From Pseudomonas sp. B21-056 (GTDB taxonomy: Bacteria > Pseudomonadota > Gammaproteobacteria > Pseudomonadales > Pseudomonadaceae): a DNA stretch of 64,000 nt. The notes below the pieces were generated by a model. That model did no database searches. It was not told where the DNA came from and saw nothing but the letters and a program-made list of their open reading frames with translations. The stretch spans positions 806,001 through 870,000 of the forward strand of contig NZ_CP087203.1 of assembly GCF_026016325.1 (NCBI RefSeq), given 5' to 3'. A program made the position numbers and the translations under genes. Shown here piece by piece: positions 25,648 to 36,127 of this stretch; the stretch's first letter is position 1, and the number at the start of each line of letters is the position of its first letter.

Positions 25648-28600
25648 TGCACACCTCCGCCGACCCTGGCCGTATAGCTCACGTGCACGATGATGTCGGT
25701 CAGCGATTCAAGCAGGTCCTTTTGTGCCTCGGGGTTCGGAAAGGTCAGCTGCCATTTGGAAATGGCGCCGGTGTATTCGAATGGCAGGTAGCGTTCATCG
25801 TTGAAGTTCAGGGTAAACAGGCCGCTGTCGTCGATCCCTGTCGAAAGGGCGATCTGCTGGTTGGCGCGCCAGCTCTCCATGGCGTTGCCGTGCTCACCTG
25901 CAGACATGTATACCTTGCTGGCGGTCTGGGTCAGTGTGGCTCGGATGTTTTCATAAGGACCGACGACGGCCGGCAAGGTCACGCTGATGGTCTTGATGCG
26001 CCGCAGGTAGTGTTGTTGGTCCTTGTAATCGTCTTCGAATAACTGATGGGTCAGCTCGAACTCACATCCTCCTTTCTTTAGATCGTTTTGCATCTCTGGC
26101 CATTCCTTGTTCAGGTGGCTGGTAGCGGTTTGGCTCTTGAGTTGTCGCAGCGATACCGTTTTGTGGATCTCCAACTCCCGCTCGTGACGTTGCAGGTACC
26201 CGGCGTGCATGTTCAGCAGGTTCAGCTTCAGCAACTCGCCAGCACCGAGCCCTCGATAGGTCGTATGCCATGCCCCAGGTTGAATGAATCGGCTGTTGAA
26301 GTCGGCGGTCTCATACTGCCAACTTGCCTCGGCGGCCAGACAAAGGCTCAGTGTCGCGTCGTAGGCCTGGCGATACACCGTGGCCAACTGGCTGTTGAGC
26401 CATTGGTACAGTTGCGTTCTGGTGAAGCGCTTGCCGAGGAAGTCGTAGTTGGCCTTGGCCTGGCCCAGGGTCGCTTCCGCCAGGCGCAATTGCAGACGGG
26501 TGGCGGTTTCCTGTTCGGCGAAATGCGCCAGTTGTGCGTCGATCTGGGCCAGTTCGAGCCGCGACTGATCGTAGGCGTGATGCCATTCATCCTGACGGCG
26601 ATCGAATATGGCCTGACGGTCGAGTTGGGCCGCTACCGTACGGCTGATAATCGCGGCGCTATGGGCGGCGGCAGAGGCTGCGAGCGCCGGCCCTTCCCAA
26701 CGGCTGCCGCCAATGCAGAGCCCCGCCATGTTCGGCGCCATCATCAGGCCCGCTGCCGCGATTTGGCAGGCCATTGCGCCGGCTTCCAAGGTGCCGCTGG
26801 TCACGTAGAAGTAACTGGCCTTTACTTCGGTGTCACTAAGGTCATCGTCCAGCAGCTTTTTGTAGTGGGTGCTGCGGTTTTGAACAATGGCTTGGCTAGC
26901 CAGCAATGCCTGGCGGTTTTGACGCTCGATAATCAAGGTCTGGCGTTGCAAGTCCAGGGAGATTTTTGCCAGATCCCAGGCTTGCTGTTGTTGCAACTCC
27001 TGCAACTGCGTCTGTTCCTTGCGCTCGATCAGCGACAGCAGCAGGGTGCCGAACTGGCTGAGACTTTCTACGGCGTTCTGGGCATGGCTGTGCATGACGG
27101 TGAAGCGATAGTGGGGAATGGCGACGCTCGGCAGGCTTGTCGACGCGCTGTCCGAAAGGCTCAGTGCATTGGTGCGGAGGAGGGTGCGAGGGTCCAGCGG
27201 CGCCGCGATGACCGGCAGGTGCAGCGGCTTGCCGGCGATGTCGAGGTTATGTCGCAGGTTATGCAGGCGACTTTCGGCCATGTCCCAGTACTTGAGCAAC
27301 TGCGGATTGAACGGCAGATGCAGGTACGGGCTATCGATAGCCGGCAGGGTCGAGCGCGAGCTGCCTTCGCTAAGGACCAGCGCGCGGTTGGCGGTCAAGC
27401 GGGTCACCGAGTATTCAAAGGTGCGCAGGTCGTCATTGGGGGTATCGACCAACGTCTGTAGGCTGACAGCCGTCCAGGGATCGGCCAGTTGAACGACCGG
27501 ACGTGGGCCCAGCAGGTCGAGCACCCGCACGTACCAGAGTTTCGCTTCGCTGAGACCGTCAGTCGTCATTGCGCGGTACGCGGCATCGCCTCGGTTGATC
27601 AGAATGTCCAGATACAGAAAGTACAGGGCCTTGCAGAAATGCACGGGATGACTAAGGGCAATCTGGTACGGATCATGAGGCGCCTGATTGGCGTATGACG
27701 GCACGCTGTTATCGACCAGGGGGGCGCTCCTCCAGCACTCATCCCTGTTGCGACCCGGATCGAAGGTGTAGCGCAGCCAGCGTTCGGCTTCCTCGTACTG
27801 ATGCTCGACATTCAAGCGATGGGCGACCAGCCATGGCACATGGAGGAACAGTTCGGTGAAGTAACGGCCATAGGCACCGTGAAAATCCATTACGTTGGCC
27901 GAGTCGCCGGGTATCGGAGGTTCCGGCAGGTGTTGTGTGGTCCAGTCGAACAGTTCATCCAGGCTGTTCTCGGTGCGACGGATCAGTTCGGCGGCGAATA
28001 TGGTGTTCAATCTGATCGGCGAGCGTAGTCGGTTGGAGGCGTCGCTGTTTTTGATTGCGGACTGGGTGAGGTCAATGAACTGGGTGGTTCCCAAGCCAGG
28101 TGTCGTGACGTGGGTAATGGTCGGAGGTTGCCGGCGCTTCTCAGGGCGTTTCAGCCTGAAAGCCTTGAGAACGGAATAGATCTTCGTTGCCGGTTCGACG
28201 GGATGGACAAATGCCACACCCAAAAAGAAGGTGGCGTCGTCGTTGCCGAGATCAGGACAAGGCCACGTGAACTCAAAGGACTCCGCCAGATGCTCCGAGG
28301 GGACGGACTCTGCCATGACGACCAGGTCTTCGTAGGTCAGCGGCCGGCTTCCTGACACGGGTGGTTGCCGGAAGACGACATATTGCTTGTCTAACGGTTC
28401 GTCACGGAAAACGGTGACCCCATTTACTTCAAGCGACTCGGAACCCTCAGCCTTCAGGGTTATTTTTTCTGTTCCCGAGTTATGGGAGCTGTCATTGGTT
28501 TGCCGACCCACCTTGATCAGGTGTCTAACGGCTTCTGTGGAAATGAATTTCCCTTCAAGACTGGTATCCAGGGATAGCTTGATACCGGGCGAGTGTTCAA

Positions 28601-30212
28601 TGTCTCTAAGCGCATCGGCCGTGTCTGTGAGGAAAACGTTGACGCTTTTGTCGAAATTGAACGGGGCTTTTTGGAAACGAAGGAATGACCCTCCATGAAG
28701 CTTCATGTAAGGGGTTTGCGGCAGGCTCTGCGCAGGAAGTACCAAAAAGCTGGTCACGTGAGGAGATTTACTGGGGGCGTTAGATACTCTTAGACGCATT
28801 GAATTGCGCGATATAAAACCATTGTCTCCGGCTCCCAGGCCGGTAAGGTTGATGGTTGCAGTCATGCGCAGTGTGAACGTGGGCCCGTTCTTGGCGTCGG
28901 TGATGCGGATCCTATTGCGATAGGCGCCTTCGAAATCCGACATGGTAGGTGCCATGTCGCTGGGGAGGTCGGTTTCTATTAGTTCGACATCTGTGGAAGG
29001 CATTGATTGGATACGCTGTGCGGCAACGTCCAGGAGGGCGCTCCCGGTGGAAAAGGTGTCTGAGCCACCCGGCGCAGGACTGAGATTCTTATCGATGCAA
29101 GTCATCTTGATGAAAGCCAGGTGGTTGCCGGTCTTGATGGCCGACTCTGTCTTGGGCTCATACACACACAAGGCGAAAAACAATGCGTCGCGCTGACACA
29201 CGGCCACCGTGCTGATCAACGCCTTGATCGCGCCGACGTCCTTTCTTCCAAGCGTCTTGTCCTCGCAATAACCTTGCAACCCCACCCGTGGGGTGCTCCA
29301 GCTGCCATCCTGTTTCTTGAAGCAGTAACTCAAACGCAATAGCGGGTGACTCTGGTCCGGTGGATGGGTATCGGCATCCGAAGGAGCGCTGCTCGAGGCA
29401 GACGGCTCCTGATGGATGCATTCGGCCCAGATAACGAACAGGCGATTGTTGAACCAGACCGGCCGTACCGAGTGTTCAGCCGCATGCTCGGGGATGGGCA
29501 CGTCGGCTTTTTCCCAGTCCGACCAAGCGTATGGAGCCGGCTGGTCCAGCTTGGGCGAGGTGGCCGGCGGTTGTGGCGGCGCGCCATCGAGCGGGCGCTG
29601 GGCCATGTCCAGCGAACGCCAGAAATAACTGTTTTCGGTGCGGGATTTGGCAATGAAATAGTAGGTGCCGTTGGCGAAGTCTTCGCCGTCGATGTAGCCA
29701 TTGAGGATATTCAGGTTGGCGACTTCTTCGAAGCGCGCCAGGTAAGCCATGATCGCCGATTGAACGGCATCGGGTTGGATCTGGTTCTGGCTGAGGGCGT
29801 TTTCCAGTTGCTGGAAATTGGCGCTTTTATTGGCCCTCAGGGTCGGATCGAGATAAGTCGCAGGGAAGTAAAGCAGCTTTTGATGGGCGGCCCAGGTGGG
29901 GTACTGATGCATCTCATCGCGCCACGTTTGCGTAAGCCCGGCGCTGATACTGGCCGGGTCGTAACCGGGCTCCAGGTTCATCAGGATGCGGTTGATGTAC
30001 TGCTGCAAACTGGCAATGGCGCAGGCGACGGGCGTGGTGGGTACGTCCTGGCTGACCAGTACATCGAGCAGCCAGTATTCGTAGAGGTCCCGGGTCGTCT
30101 TGATCTTGTAGGGTCTCAACCTGTGCTGGTCAGGCGCTACCTTGTTCAGGTAGAGCGCCAGCAGTGCATCGCGCAGGCTTTCATCCAGCTGCTTTTTAAT
30201 GGCAACGGTCAT
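25644..30212 (-). CDS. Tc toxin A subunit, C-terminal part (TcaB-like)
   Basis: A 1522-residue protein matching the C-terminal portion of TcdA-type A subunits. Features in order: an N-terminal ABC-toxin region (LRPYKIKTTRDLYEYWLLDV, ASLQQYINRILMNLEPGYDP), a neuraminidase-like/receptor-binding part (about 200-650), then the pore-forming alpha-helical region rich in coiled coil (about 1060-1340). The TcB-binding domain is at the end (SKVYMSAGEHGNAMESW, DDSGLFTLNFNDERYLPFEY). It is larger than Photorhabdus TcaB. Bases 28400-29000, encoding about residues 405-605, are visibly less GC-rich than the surroundings and may be a divergent receptor-binding insert. It begins 34 bp after the TcaA-like gene. 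Confidence 0.9.
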   Translation of the reverse strand: MTVAIKKQLDESLRDALLALYLNKVAPDQHRLRPYKIKTTRDLYEYWLLDVLVSQDVPTTPVACAIASLQQYINRILMNLEPGYDPASISAGLTQTWRDEMHQYPTWAAHQKLLYFPATYLDPTLRANKSANFQQLENALSQNQIQPDAVQSAIMAYLARFEEVANLNILNGYIDGEDFANGTYYFIAKSRTENSYFWRSLDMAQRPLDGAPPQPPATSPKLDQPAPYAWSDWEKADVPIPEHAAEHSVRPVWFNNRLFVIWAECIHQEPSASSSAPSDADTHPPDQSHPLLRLSYCFKKQDGSWSTPRVGLQGYCEDKTLGRKDVGAIKALISTVAVCQRDALFFALCVYEPKTESAIKTGNHLAFIKMTCIDKNLSPAPGGSDTFSTGSALLDVAAQRIQSMPSTDVELIETDLPSDMAPTMSDFEGAYRNRIRITDAKNGPTFTLRMTATINLTGLGAGDNGFISRNSMRLRVSNAPSKSPHVTSFLVLPAQSLPQTPYMKLHGGSFLRFQKAPFNFDKSVNVFLTDTADALRDIEHSPGIKLSLDTSLEGKFISTEAVRHLIKVGRQTNDSSHNSGTEKITLKAEGSESLEVNGVTVFRDEPLDKQYVVFRQPPVSGSRPLTYEDLVVMAESVPSEHLAESFEFTWPCPDLGNDDATFFLGVAFVHPVEPATKIYSVLKAFRLKRPEKRRQPPTITHVTTPGLGTTQFIDLTQSAIKNSDASNRLRSPIRLNTIFAAELIRRTENSLDELFDWTTQHLPEPPIPGDSANVMDFHGAYGRYFTELFLHVPWLVAHRLNVEHQYEEAERWLRYTFDPGRNRDECWRSAPLVDNSVPSYANQAPHDPYQIALSHPVHFCKALYFLYLDILINRGDAAYRAMTTDGLSEAKLWYVRVLDLLGPRPVVQLADPWTAVSLQTLVDTPNDDLRTFEYSVTRLTANRALVLSEGSSRSTLPAIDSPYLHLPFNPQLLKYWDMAESRLHNLRHNLDIAGKPLHLPVIAAPLDPRTLLRTNALSLSDSASTSLPSVAIPHYRFTVMHSHAQNAVESLSQFGTLLLSLIERKEQTQLQELQQQQAWDLAKISLDLQRQTLIIERQNRQALLASQAIVQNRSTHYKKLLDDDLSDTEVKASYFYVTSGTLEAGAMACQIAAAGLMMAPNMAGLCIGGSRWEGPALAASAAAHSAAIISRTVAAQLDRQAIFDRRQDEWHHAYDQSRLELAQIDAQLAHFAEQETATRLQLRLAEATLGQAKANYDFLGKRFTRTQLYQWLNSQLATVYRQAYDATLSLCLAAEASWQYETADFNSRFIQPGAWHTTYRGLGAGELLKLNLLNMHAGYLQRHERELEIHKTVSLRQLKSQTATSHLNKEWPEMQNDLKKGGCEFELTHQLFEDDYKDQQHYLRRIKTISVTLPAVVGPYENIRATLTQTASKVYMSAGEHGNAMESWRANQQIALSTGIDDSGLFTLNFNDERYLPFEYTGAISKWQLTFPNPEAQKDLLESLTDIIVHVSYTARVGGGVQ

Positions 30213-30246
30213 GTTCGATCCTTGAATGTTGAAGTGAGGGCGCCGG

Positions 30247-32805
30247 TCAATGGCAGGCTGCGATCAGTGCTTCGCCAACGGTTTTCCAGTCCGATACCGG
30301 GCTTTGGGTGTTCAATGCGGTTGCCTGAAGCAACAGGTCTGCCGACAGCCCTGTGCTGACGCAGCACGCCTGGCAGCGCATGAGCCAATCCACCGCTTCC
30401 ATTGACGTCGCACGTCCCGGCGCCAGCTGCGCCGTCAGGCGACTGACTTCCTCAGCGCTCCACTCCAAGAGGTTGGCCAGCAGGCTATTGGTGTCTTTTT
30501 CCGAGTGTTGCCCGTCCTGATTGGCCACTTGCAGGTAGTGCAGCAGGTTCTCTTCCGACTTCGCTTGATGGCGGGCGCAATGACTGAAGTGCTCGAGCAG
30601 GTACAGCATCTGGGGTGTGAGGGTTTTAGAGGGGGTCGAGGACAGCCATGTCGGGTTCTCCATCAAGGCATTCAGCGTGCTGCTGCCCAGGTGCAGACGC
30701 TGACAAGCCTCGGCGGTGCGAAGTACGGTTGCCAGCACAGGGGGCATGATGCCCGGGGCGGCCTTGATGGCCGTGACGATCGCCTTTGCGTCGGTACCGG
30801 CCATTTGCGTCACGCAATGGACGTATTCGGCCGGAAGGTCCGCAATGTCATGCAACAGGGTTTCAATCAGGCGCTGAGGGTCCTGGGCCGTGGTGGCGTC
30901 CGTTCGCAGTCTCGCCAGTCGTTCCTCCAGCTTCTGATTCAGCGGCAAGCTCGTTCCTGATGCATCGAACAGACGACACCACGGCAGTACATCAAGCTCG
31001 TTTTGCCTGAGCCAGTCGACGGCCCAATCCAATGCCATCAGCACGTCGAGAATGCCCGGCCCTGTGGACTCCGAGCTGTGCAATCGACCTGTTACCAGCG
31101 CCTTGCAGAAGCCATCCCCCCCTAATAGCCGGGCCAGCTCGGTGCATTCCAGAGGGGATAGGCCCAGCATCCGGGCGACACGGGCCTGGCGGTAAAGTGA
31201 AGAGACCGTAGGTAAATCGTGTTTCACCGACCCCAGGTATTTTTCGCTCTGTCGCACAAGCAACAGCAGCGAATCCTGGGTCATGGGGAGTGCGAGACCG
31301 GCGCTTAGATAGCTGAGGGTTTGCTGGTCCGTGGTGGTCAGTGGGCTCTGGGGGAGTTGCCACACGGGGCCTTCAAACAAGCGGGTGCGGTTGAACACTT
31401 GATCGAACAACGGCATACGGTCGCCGCAAGCATCAACCGGCATGTCGTGCAGCAAAGAGGCAAACTCTTCCGGGGCAATGCCATGGCGTTGATTCAGGTA
31501 CCGATAGACGCCAAGTGTGCGCAATGTGTTGACGTTGGGTGTGTCATTCCCCTCGGAGCGCTGGGCATTGACGATCAGTGTGTCGAGCTCGGCAACGGGG
31601 ATACCGGTCCAGCGATGCAGGCGGATCATTCGCTGGGTACGGTCGAAACGATCGTGGGAGTGGTGGGTGAACACCTGCTGCTCCCCCTGGCTTTCAACAC
31701 CCAGGGCGGAAGTCTTCTCCGGCCCGTTGATGTAACTGGCGCCATAAACAGTCTTCTCGGCGTCGGGGCTATTGATCGAGCTCCGAGGGCTGTAGCTGCC
31801 TTGCGCCAGTAGCTGTTCCACCTGCTCAGTCGTCAGTTCAGTGCGTTCCTTGAAAAACTCCAGCTGAGCCAGGTTCGTCAGGTTGCGGGTACCGTAGCTC
31901 CTCTTCAGCGCCTCAGGCTTGGCGCTCGAGGCAATCGGCGCGAGCAGCAGGTTCTGTTGCTCCGGACTGAGCCCGGACAGCAGTTTCTGCGCGTCGAGAT
32001 GAGACGTCGTTACGCTTCCGTAGGTTGAGCGGCCTCGTGAAAACGGCATTTGCAGGCTGATCCGATAGTTCAGTTCGCCCAATGCGGGTTTGCCTGCCCC
32101 CAGCCCGAGCAGGCACTGGTGATGGTGCAGGTTGTAGGGCAGCGAAAAGGGATAGCGCTCGTTGGCCAGCACCTGCTGGACGGTTCTGCCCTCGTTTTGA
32201 ATTTTCAGGTACGCCCCGATGTTGCTGCGCAGGGTGTCATTGACGATGTCGAGCATCGGACGTGTAGTGAAGGCGCTTTGTCGGTCGAGTCTCAGTTCCT
32301 TGAGGTCCGGGCGCCGCTCCTCCAGGGGGATCCTGGCGGGTAGTGCGGGCGCCGCCGGGAGTTGCTCCAATTGTCTGGCAAATAGATACAGGGCTCGCAG
32401 ATACGCCACGGGCGAGTCGATCGCAGCGATATCGCCTTCGTTGCAGAACTGATCCCAGTTTTCTTCAAAGAGCGCCTGATAACCGGCGGACGTTGACGAC
32501 GAATCCGAATCCAGGCTGCGCCGGACACGTTGCGGGGTATCCCCCTTGGGCGAGACGCGATGCTCCTGGTACAGGCGACTGATTTGTCCGGCATAGCTGG
32601 CAGCGTTGTCATAGGCTTGCCCGGCATCCACGTCGCTGTGCCTGGCAAGTTCGAGGGCGAACTGCGCCTTGCCCATGCGCACGATGTCGAAGACCGACGT
32701 CAACCCCATCTGTTGCATGGCGGTTCTGAAGTTGGCTTTTGCGCTGCCGTTGTCGTCGGGGAAGGCGACGAGCCTGTGCAACAGCGAGTCGTTGCTGACA
32801 TCCAT
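30247..32805 (-). CDS. Tc toxin A subunit, N-terminal part (TcaA-like, SpvA/VRP1-related)
   Basis: First gene of the Tc operon, 852 residues. It resembles the N-terminal half of TcA proteins and the SpvA/VRP1 family: FRTAMQQMGLTSVFDIVRMG near the start, YQALFEENWDQFCNEGDIAAIDSPVAYLRALYLFA, and LKELRLDRQSAFTTRPMLDIVNDTL. Helical shell repeats follow. I choose the ATG at 32805, preceded by AGGAGA, over an upstream in-frame TTG at 32871. Together with the TcaB-like protein it would form one split A pentamer. Confidence 0.88.
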   Translation of the reverse strand: MDVSNDSLLHRLVAFPDDNGSAKANFRTAMQQMGLTSVFDIVRMGKAQFALELARHSDVDAGQAYDNAASYAGQISRLYQEHRVSPKGDTPQRVRRSLDSDSSSTSAGYQALFEENWDQFCNEGDIAAIDSPVAYLRALYLFARQLEQLPAAPALPARIPLEERRPDLKELRLDRQSAFTTRPMLDIVNDTLRSNIGAYLKIQNEGRTVQQVLANERYPFSLPYNLHHHQCLLGLGAGKPALGELNYRISLQMPFSRGRSTYGSVTTSHLDAQKLLSGLSPEQQNLLLAPIASSAKPEALKRSYGTRNLTNLAQLEFFKERTELTTEQVEQLLAQGSYSPRSSINSPDAEKTVYGASYINGPEKTSALGVESQGEQQVFTHHSHDRFDRTQRMIRLHRWTGIPVAELDTLIVNAQRSEGNDTPNVNTLRTLGVYRYLNQRHGIAPEEFASLLHDMPVDACGDRMPLFDQVFNRTRLFEGPVWQLPQSPLTTTDQQTLSYLSAGLALPMTQDSLLLLVRQSEKYLGSVKHDLPTVSSLYRQARVARMLGLSPLECTELARLLGGDGFCKALVTGRLHSSESTGPGILDVLMALDWAVDWLRQNELDVLPWCRLFDASGTSLPLNQKLEERLARLRTDATTAQDPQRLIETLLHDIADLPAEYVHCVTQMAGTDAKAIVTAIKAAPGIMPPVLATVLRTAEACQRLHLGSSTLNALMENPTWLSSTPSKTLTPQMLYLLEHFSHCARHQAKSEENLLHYLQVANQDGQHSEKDTNSLLANLLEWSAEEVSRLTAQLAPGRATSMEAVDWLMRCQACCVSTGLSADLLLQATALNTQSPVSDWKTVGEALIAACH

Positions 32806-32958
32806 TTGCGGTCTATCTCCTGTTTGAACGGAAGGTGCGTGTTCAGGAGAAAACCGTACAGGAACGGACAAAAAAGAGCGGTAGGACGAGGGGGGAAGAA
32901 TTGTACGAAAGGGCGATACGTAGGGTGTAATGCTATTTACTTAAGGACGTAGATCGAC

Positions 32959-33092
32959 CTGTGGCGAGGGGATTTATCCCCGCTGGGCTGCGCAGCAGCC
33001 CTAAAAAGGCTGGGTGCAAACAGCTCGGCCCGGCCCGGTGGCTGGGTTCAGGGCTGCTGCGCAGCCCAACGGGGATAAATCCCCTCGCCACA
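32959..33092. repeat. Long palindromic intergenic repeat (second REP family)
   Basis: The same element as at 11061-11193: outer arms TGTGGCGAGGGGATTTATC and complement, inner arms GGGCTGCGCAGCAGCCC and GGGCTGCTGCGCAGCCC, and a short loop. It occupies the interval between the divergent Tc operon and the end of the chemoreceptor gene (32806-33249), which holds no gene. Confidence 0.85.
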
Positions 33093-33205
33093 AAGAGTCG
33101 GGCATGTCAGAAGTTTGTGTTCGGGCATAACATGAGCTTGCCCGCGATGAAAAAGTCCCAGGAATTGAAATCATCAACCCCTGGAACGCTTGAGTCGTGC
33201 CTCAC

Positions 33206-33244
33206 AAAAAAACGCCCATCTCCTGCCGGAAACGGGCGTTTTTT
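33206..33244 (-). terminator. Rho-independent terminator of the chemoreceptor gene
   Basis: AACGCCC (33211-33217) pairs with GGGCGTT (33234-33240). On the minus strand the hairpin is followed by seven T; on the plus strand it also ends in a T run, so it may act both ways. Confidence 0.85.
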
Positions 33245-33249
33245 CATGA

Positions 33250-35169
33250 TCAGACCCGGAAATGGCTCACCATCATCTGCAACTGATTACCCAGTCGCGC
33301 CAGTTCGACGCTGGAAGCAGCGGTTTCCTCGCTGGCGGCGGCGGTCTGTTCGGACACGTCGCGCACGTTGATGATGCTGCGGCTGATTTCCTCGGCGACG
33401 GCGCTTTGCTGTTCGGCTGCGGCGGCGATCTGCTGGTTCATCGACTGGATGTTCGACACCGTGCGGGTGATGTTCCCCAGTGATGCTCCGGCCTTGCGGG
33501 TCAGGGCCACGCTGCTGTCGGTGAGGCTGCGGCTGTTGTTCATCACGGTCGCCACTTGCTGGGTGCCGTTCTGCAGGCCGGCCACCAGGCCTTCGATTTC
33601 CTCGGTGGATTTCTGTGTGCGTTGGGCCAGGCCACGGACTTCGTCGGCGACGACCGCAAAGCCACGACCGGCTTCACCCGCGCGCGCCGCTTCGATCGCC
33701 GCGTTGAGGGCCAGCAGGTTGGTCTGTTCGGCCACAGCCTTGATCACGTCCATGACGCTGCCGATCTTGTCGCTTTCCTGTTGCAGCACGGTCATGGCGT
33801 CGGTGGAGCGTGCCACTTCGCTGGCGAGGCGTTCGATCTGGGCGATGGCTTCGCTGACCACCTGATCGCCGGCGCGGGCTTCGCCGTCTGCTGCGGCTGC
33901 GGCATGGGAGGCGTCTTCGGCGTTGCGGGCCACTTCCTGCACGGTGGCGGTCATTTCGTGCATGGCGGTCGCCACCTGATCGGTCTCGACTTTCTGGCTG
34001 TTGACCCCGGCGCTGGTCTGCTCGGTGACGGCGGACAGTTCCTCGGCGGCGCTGGCGATCTGGGTCACGCCGTCGCGGATGCCGCTGATGAGATCGCGCA
34101 ACGTCACGCCCATGCGAGCGATGCCCTGCTGCAGCACGCCCAGCTCATCACGACGGGTGACGATGACGGTGTGGGACAGGTCGCCGTTGGCAATGCGCTC
34201 GACCACGGCCAGGGTATCGCTCAGCGGCCGGGTAATCTGTCGCGTGATGATCACGGCGGCAATGATGCCCACCAGCAAGGCGAGCAACGTGCTGATCAGT
34301 TGCAGTGTGCGGGCCTGGGCGCTTTCGGCGTCGCGGCGGTCGAGCTGGATCTGATACAGCTGTTCGCTCAGGTTGACGATGGTCGCGCCCTGCTCGGTCA
34401 TTTCCTTGCGCGCCTGCACGGCGTCGGCAGTGGCCTGCTTGAAGGCCTGCAAGGCGCTGCGGTATTGGGTCAGCGCGTTTTCCAGCTGGCGCAGCTCATC
34501 TTGACGAGTGCTGGCGAAATGCAGGTTCAGCGGTTTGAGCGAAGCGATGGCGGCGTCCAGTTGGGCGACGGCTTTGTGCTCCGTATCGGCGTTGCTGTTG
34601 GCGGTGTAGCCACGGACTTCATAACGGGCCAGCATGAACGCCTGCTTCGCCTGGGTAATCGCCTGGAACTGTTCGAAGCGCTCATCGCCCGGGGCCATTT
34701 GCGCCACATCGGCGCCGATCACTTCGATCAGCTTGTAGGCAGCTTCGGCGTTGGCACCCATGGCATCGCGGGCCGTGTTGCCGGTGCGGTAGGCGCTGCG
34801 CATTTTGTTCAGAGACGTCTGATAGGCGCCGATGGTTGCGCTCTGCTCCTTGAGCAGCTTGACGTTTTCCGGGCTCTTGAAGCTGTTCAGCAGCGCGTTC
34901 TGTTGCGTCACGAAACCATCGAGGGTGGTCTGCACATTCTGTGCGGCCGTCTCGTCGCCATTGGTCAGCATGTATTGCAGGCGGGTGACTCGGAGCTTGG
35001 TCAGCCCGGCGTTGAGTTGGGTGATGTCGCTCATCCAGTTACTGCGGTCGATCAGCCCGCCCAGGCTGTTCCAGCCGGTCACGGCCAGGATGCAGGTCAG
35101 GAGCAGTACCAGGCCGAAGCCCAGGCCCAGTTTCATGTTGACGCTAATATTGCCAAACCAGCTATTCAT
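33250..35169 (-). CDS. Methyl-accepting chemotaxis protein with HBM-type sensor (McpS-like)
   Basis: A transmembrane chemoreceptor of 639 residues. It has a first membrane helix near residues 10-33, a large periplasmic all-helical domain of about 250 residues (helical bimodular type, matching McpS length and opening [10 protein letters not shown]), a second membrane helix near 290-312 ([21 protein letters not shown]), a HAMP domain, and a cytoplasmic signalling domain with the invariant hairpin tip [19 protein letters not shown]. McpS of P. putida senses TCA-cycle acids; the same ligands are plausible here but unproven. The ATG at 35169, after GGAGGAATT, is preferred to the TTG just before it. 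Confidence 0.85.
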   Translation of the reverse strand: MNSWFGNISVNMKLGLGFGLVLLLTCILAVTGWNSLGGLIDRSNWMSDITQLNAGLTKLRVTRLQYMLTNGDETAAQNVQTTLDGFVTQQNALLNSFKSPENVKLLKEQSATIGAYQTSLNKMRSAYRTGNTARDAMGANAEAAYKLIEVIGADVAQMAPGDERFEQFQAITQAKQAFMLARYEVRGYTANSNADTEHKAVAQLDAAIASLKPLNLHFASTRQDELRQLENALTQYRSALQAFKQATADAVQARKEMTEQGATIVNLSEQLYQIQLDRRDAESAQARTLQLISTLLALLVGIIAAVIITRQITRPLSDTLAVVERIANGDLSHTVIVTRRDELGVLQQGIARMGVTLRDLISGIRDGVTQIASAAEELSAVTEQTSAGVNSQKVETDQVATAMHEMTATVQEVARNAEDASHAAAAADGEARAGDQVVSEAIAQIERLASEVARSTDAMTVLQQESDKIGSVMDVIKAVAEQTNLLALNAAIEAARAGEAGRGFAVVADEVRGLAQRTQKSTEEIEGLVAGLQNGTQQVATVMNNSRSLTDSSVALTRKAGASLGNITRTVSNIQSMNQQIAAAAEQQSAVAEEISRSIINVRDVSEQTAAASEETAASSVELARLGNQLQMMVSHFRV

Positions 35170-35398
35170 CAAATTCCTCCAGGAACGTTGTGCTGCTTGA
35201 TCGTCGGTTGGCTGGAAGATTGTTGTTGTTAAGCCAGCAAAATAGGGAACAGGCCTGTATCGGCTGCCGACTCGATATCTGAAAGATTTTTTCCCGGCTT
35301 CAGGTTGCTCGCCGAATTTTCAGGCGTATGTCCCAAGCTTTTTTTCACATCCATTTCACTGGCTACCTACGCAGCCCTCTCTACTGTCACGCCATTGA

Positions 35399-36103
35399 AT
35401 GACTGGATGGATGCCGTCGGGGCGGCTTGATGTGGAACTGAGACTGAGTTTTTTCGGCCTGACGCGCTCGATCGAGACAAGCCGGTTTGCCCGATACCGA
35501 AACGCCGCAGTCGTCCTGGCCTCGGCGCTGCTGGTGTTTCCGTTGACTCTCTGGTTGCTGAGCCCGGCGGCGTTGCCGGACCTGGCCCATGGCAACCTCG
35601 CCGGGGCCCGGAGCCTGGCCGACGGTTGGGCCAAGGGCGAGATGATCGTGCTGGTGCGCCATGTCGAGCGGTGCGATCACGCCAAGGCGGCGTGCCTGAA
35701 TGATCCTTCTGGCATCACTGACCGGGCCCGTGCCGTCGCCGTTGGTCTCGGTGCCCGGTTCGAGCAACTGGGCCTGGACAATGCCGACATCTACAACAGC
35801 CCGACCACCCGCACAGCCCAAACGGCGGGATACATGTTCAACAAGGTGAGCGCTGGCGACGATTGGTTGATCAATTGCCGGCATGACCTGTTGCGCAATG
35901 CCTTGGCCCACAAAGTGGCCGGGCGCAATCTGATCCTCGTTACCCATAGCGAATGCATGCAGGCAATGGAAACCGCGCTCAAGCGACCGACCTCGACGTT
36001 TGGTTATGGTGCGTCGCTGTTTGTTTCCACCGCCAAGCCACAAGCGCCTCGGTTGCTCGGTTTTATCGAAGCGTCTGACTGGCGCTCGGTGACGTTTCAG
36101 TAA
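35399..36103 (+). CDS. Membrane-anchored histidine phosphatase family protein
   Basis: A phosphoglycerate mutase-like hydrolase of 234 residues (or 223 from the GTG at 35432, which gives MELRLSFFG). An N-terminal membrane anchor (AAVVLASALLVFPLTLWLL) precedes the catalytic RHVERC motif, with the arginine and phospho-histidine. The second-half motif is VTHSEC, where family members have a catalytic histidine. Similar proteins remove phosphate from lipopolysaccharide heptose (Ais) or other surface sugars. The adjoining PAP2 phosphatase gene 24 bp downstream suggests a shared role in envelope phosphate removal (inference). Neither start has a strong ribosome binding site. Confidence 0.75.
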   Translation: MTGWMPSGRLDVELRLSFFGLTRSIETSRFARYRNAAVVLASALLVFPLTLWLLSPAALPDLAHGNLAGARSLADGWAKGEMIVLVRHVERCDHAKAACLNDPSGITDRARAVAVGLGARFEQLGLDNADIYNSPTTRTAQTAGYMFNKVSAGDDWLINCRHDLLRNALAHKVAGRNLILVTHSECMQAMETALKRPTSTFGYGASLFVSTAKPQAPRLLGFIEASDWRSVTFQ

Positions 36104-36127
36104 CTTTTCCCACGATCAGGACCGCCC

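Noticed and set aside
26088..27461. 457-residue plus-strand frame opposite the TcaB-like gene
   Set aside because: Antisense shadow; no motif and no ribosome binding site.
32805..32871. TTG start for the TcaA-like gene 66 bp upstream
   Set aside because: The ATG at 32805 has an AGGAGA ribosome binding site at good distance, whereas the TTG has none.
33556..35232. 558-residue plus-strand frame opposite the chemoreceptor
   Set aside because: Antisense shadow of a coiled-coil gene; low-complexity Gly/His/Val composition.
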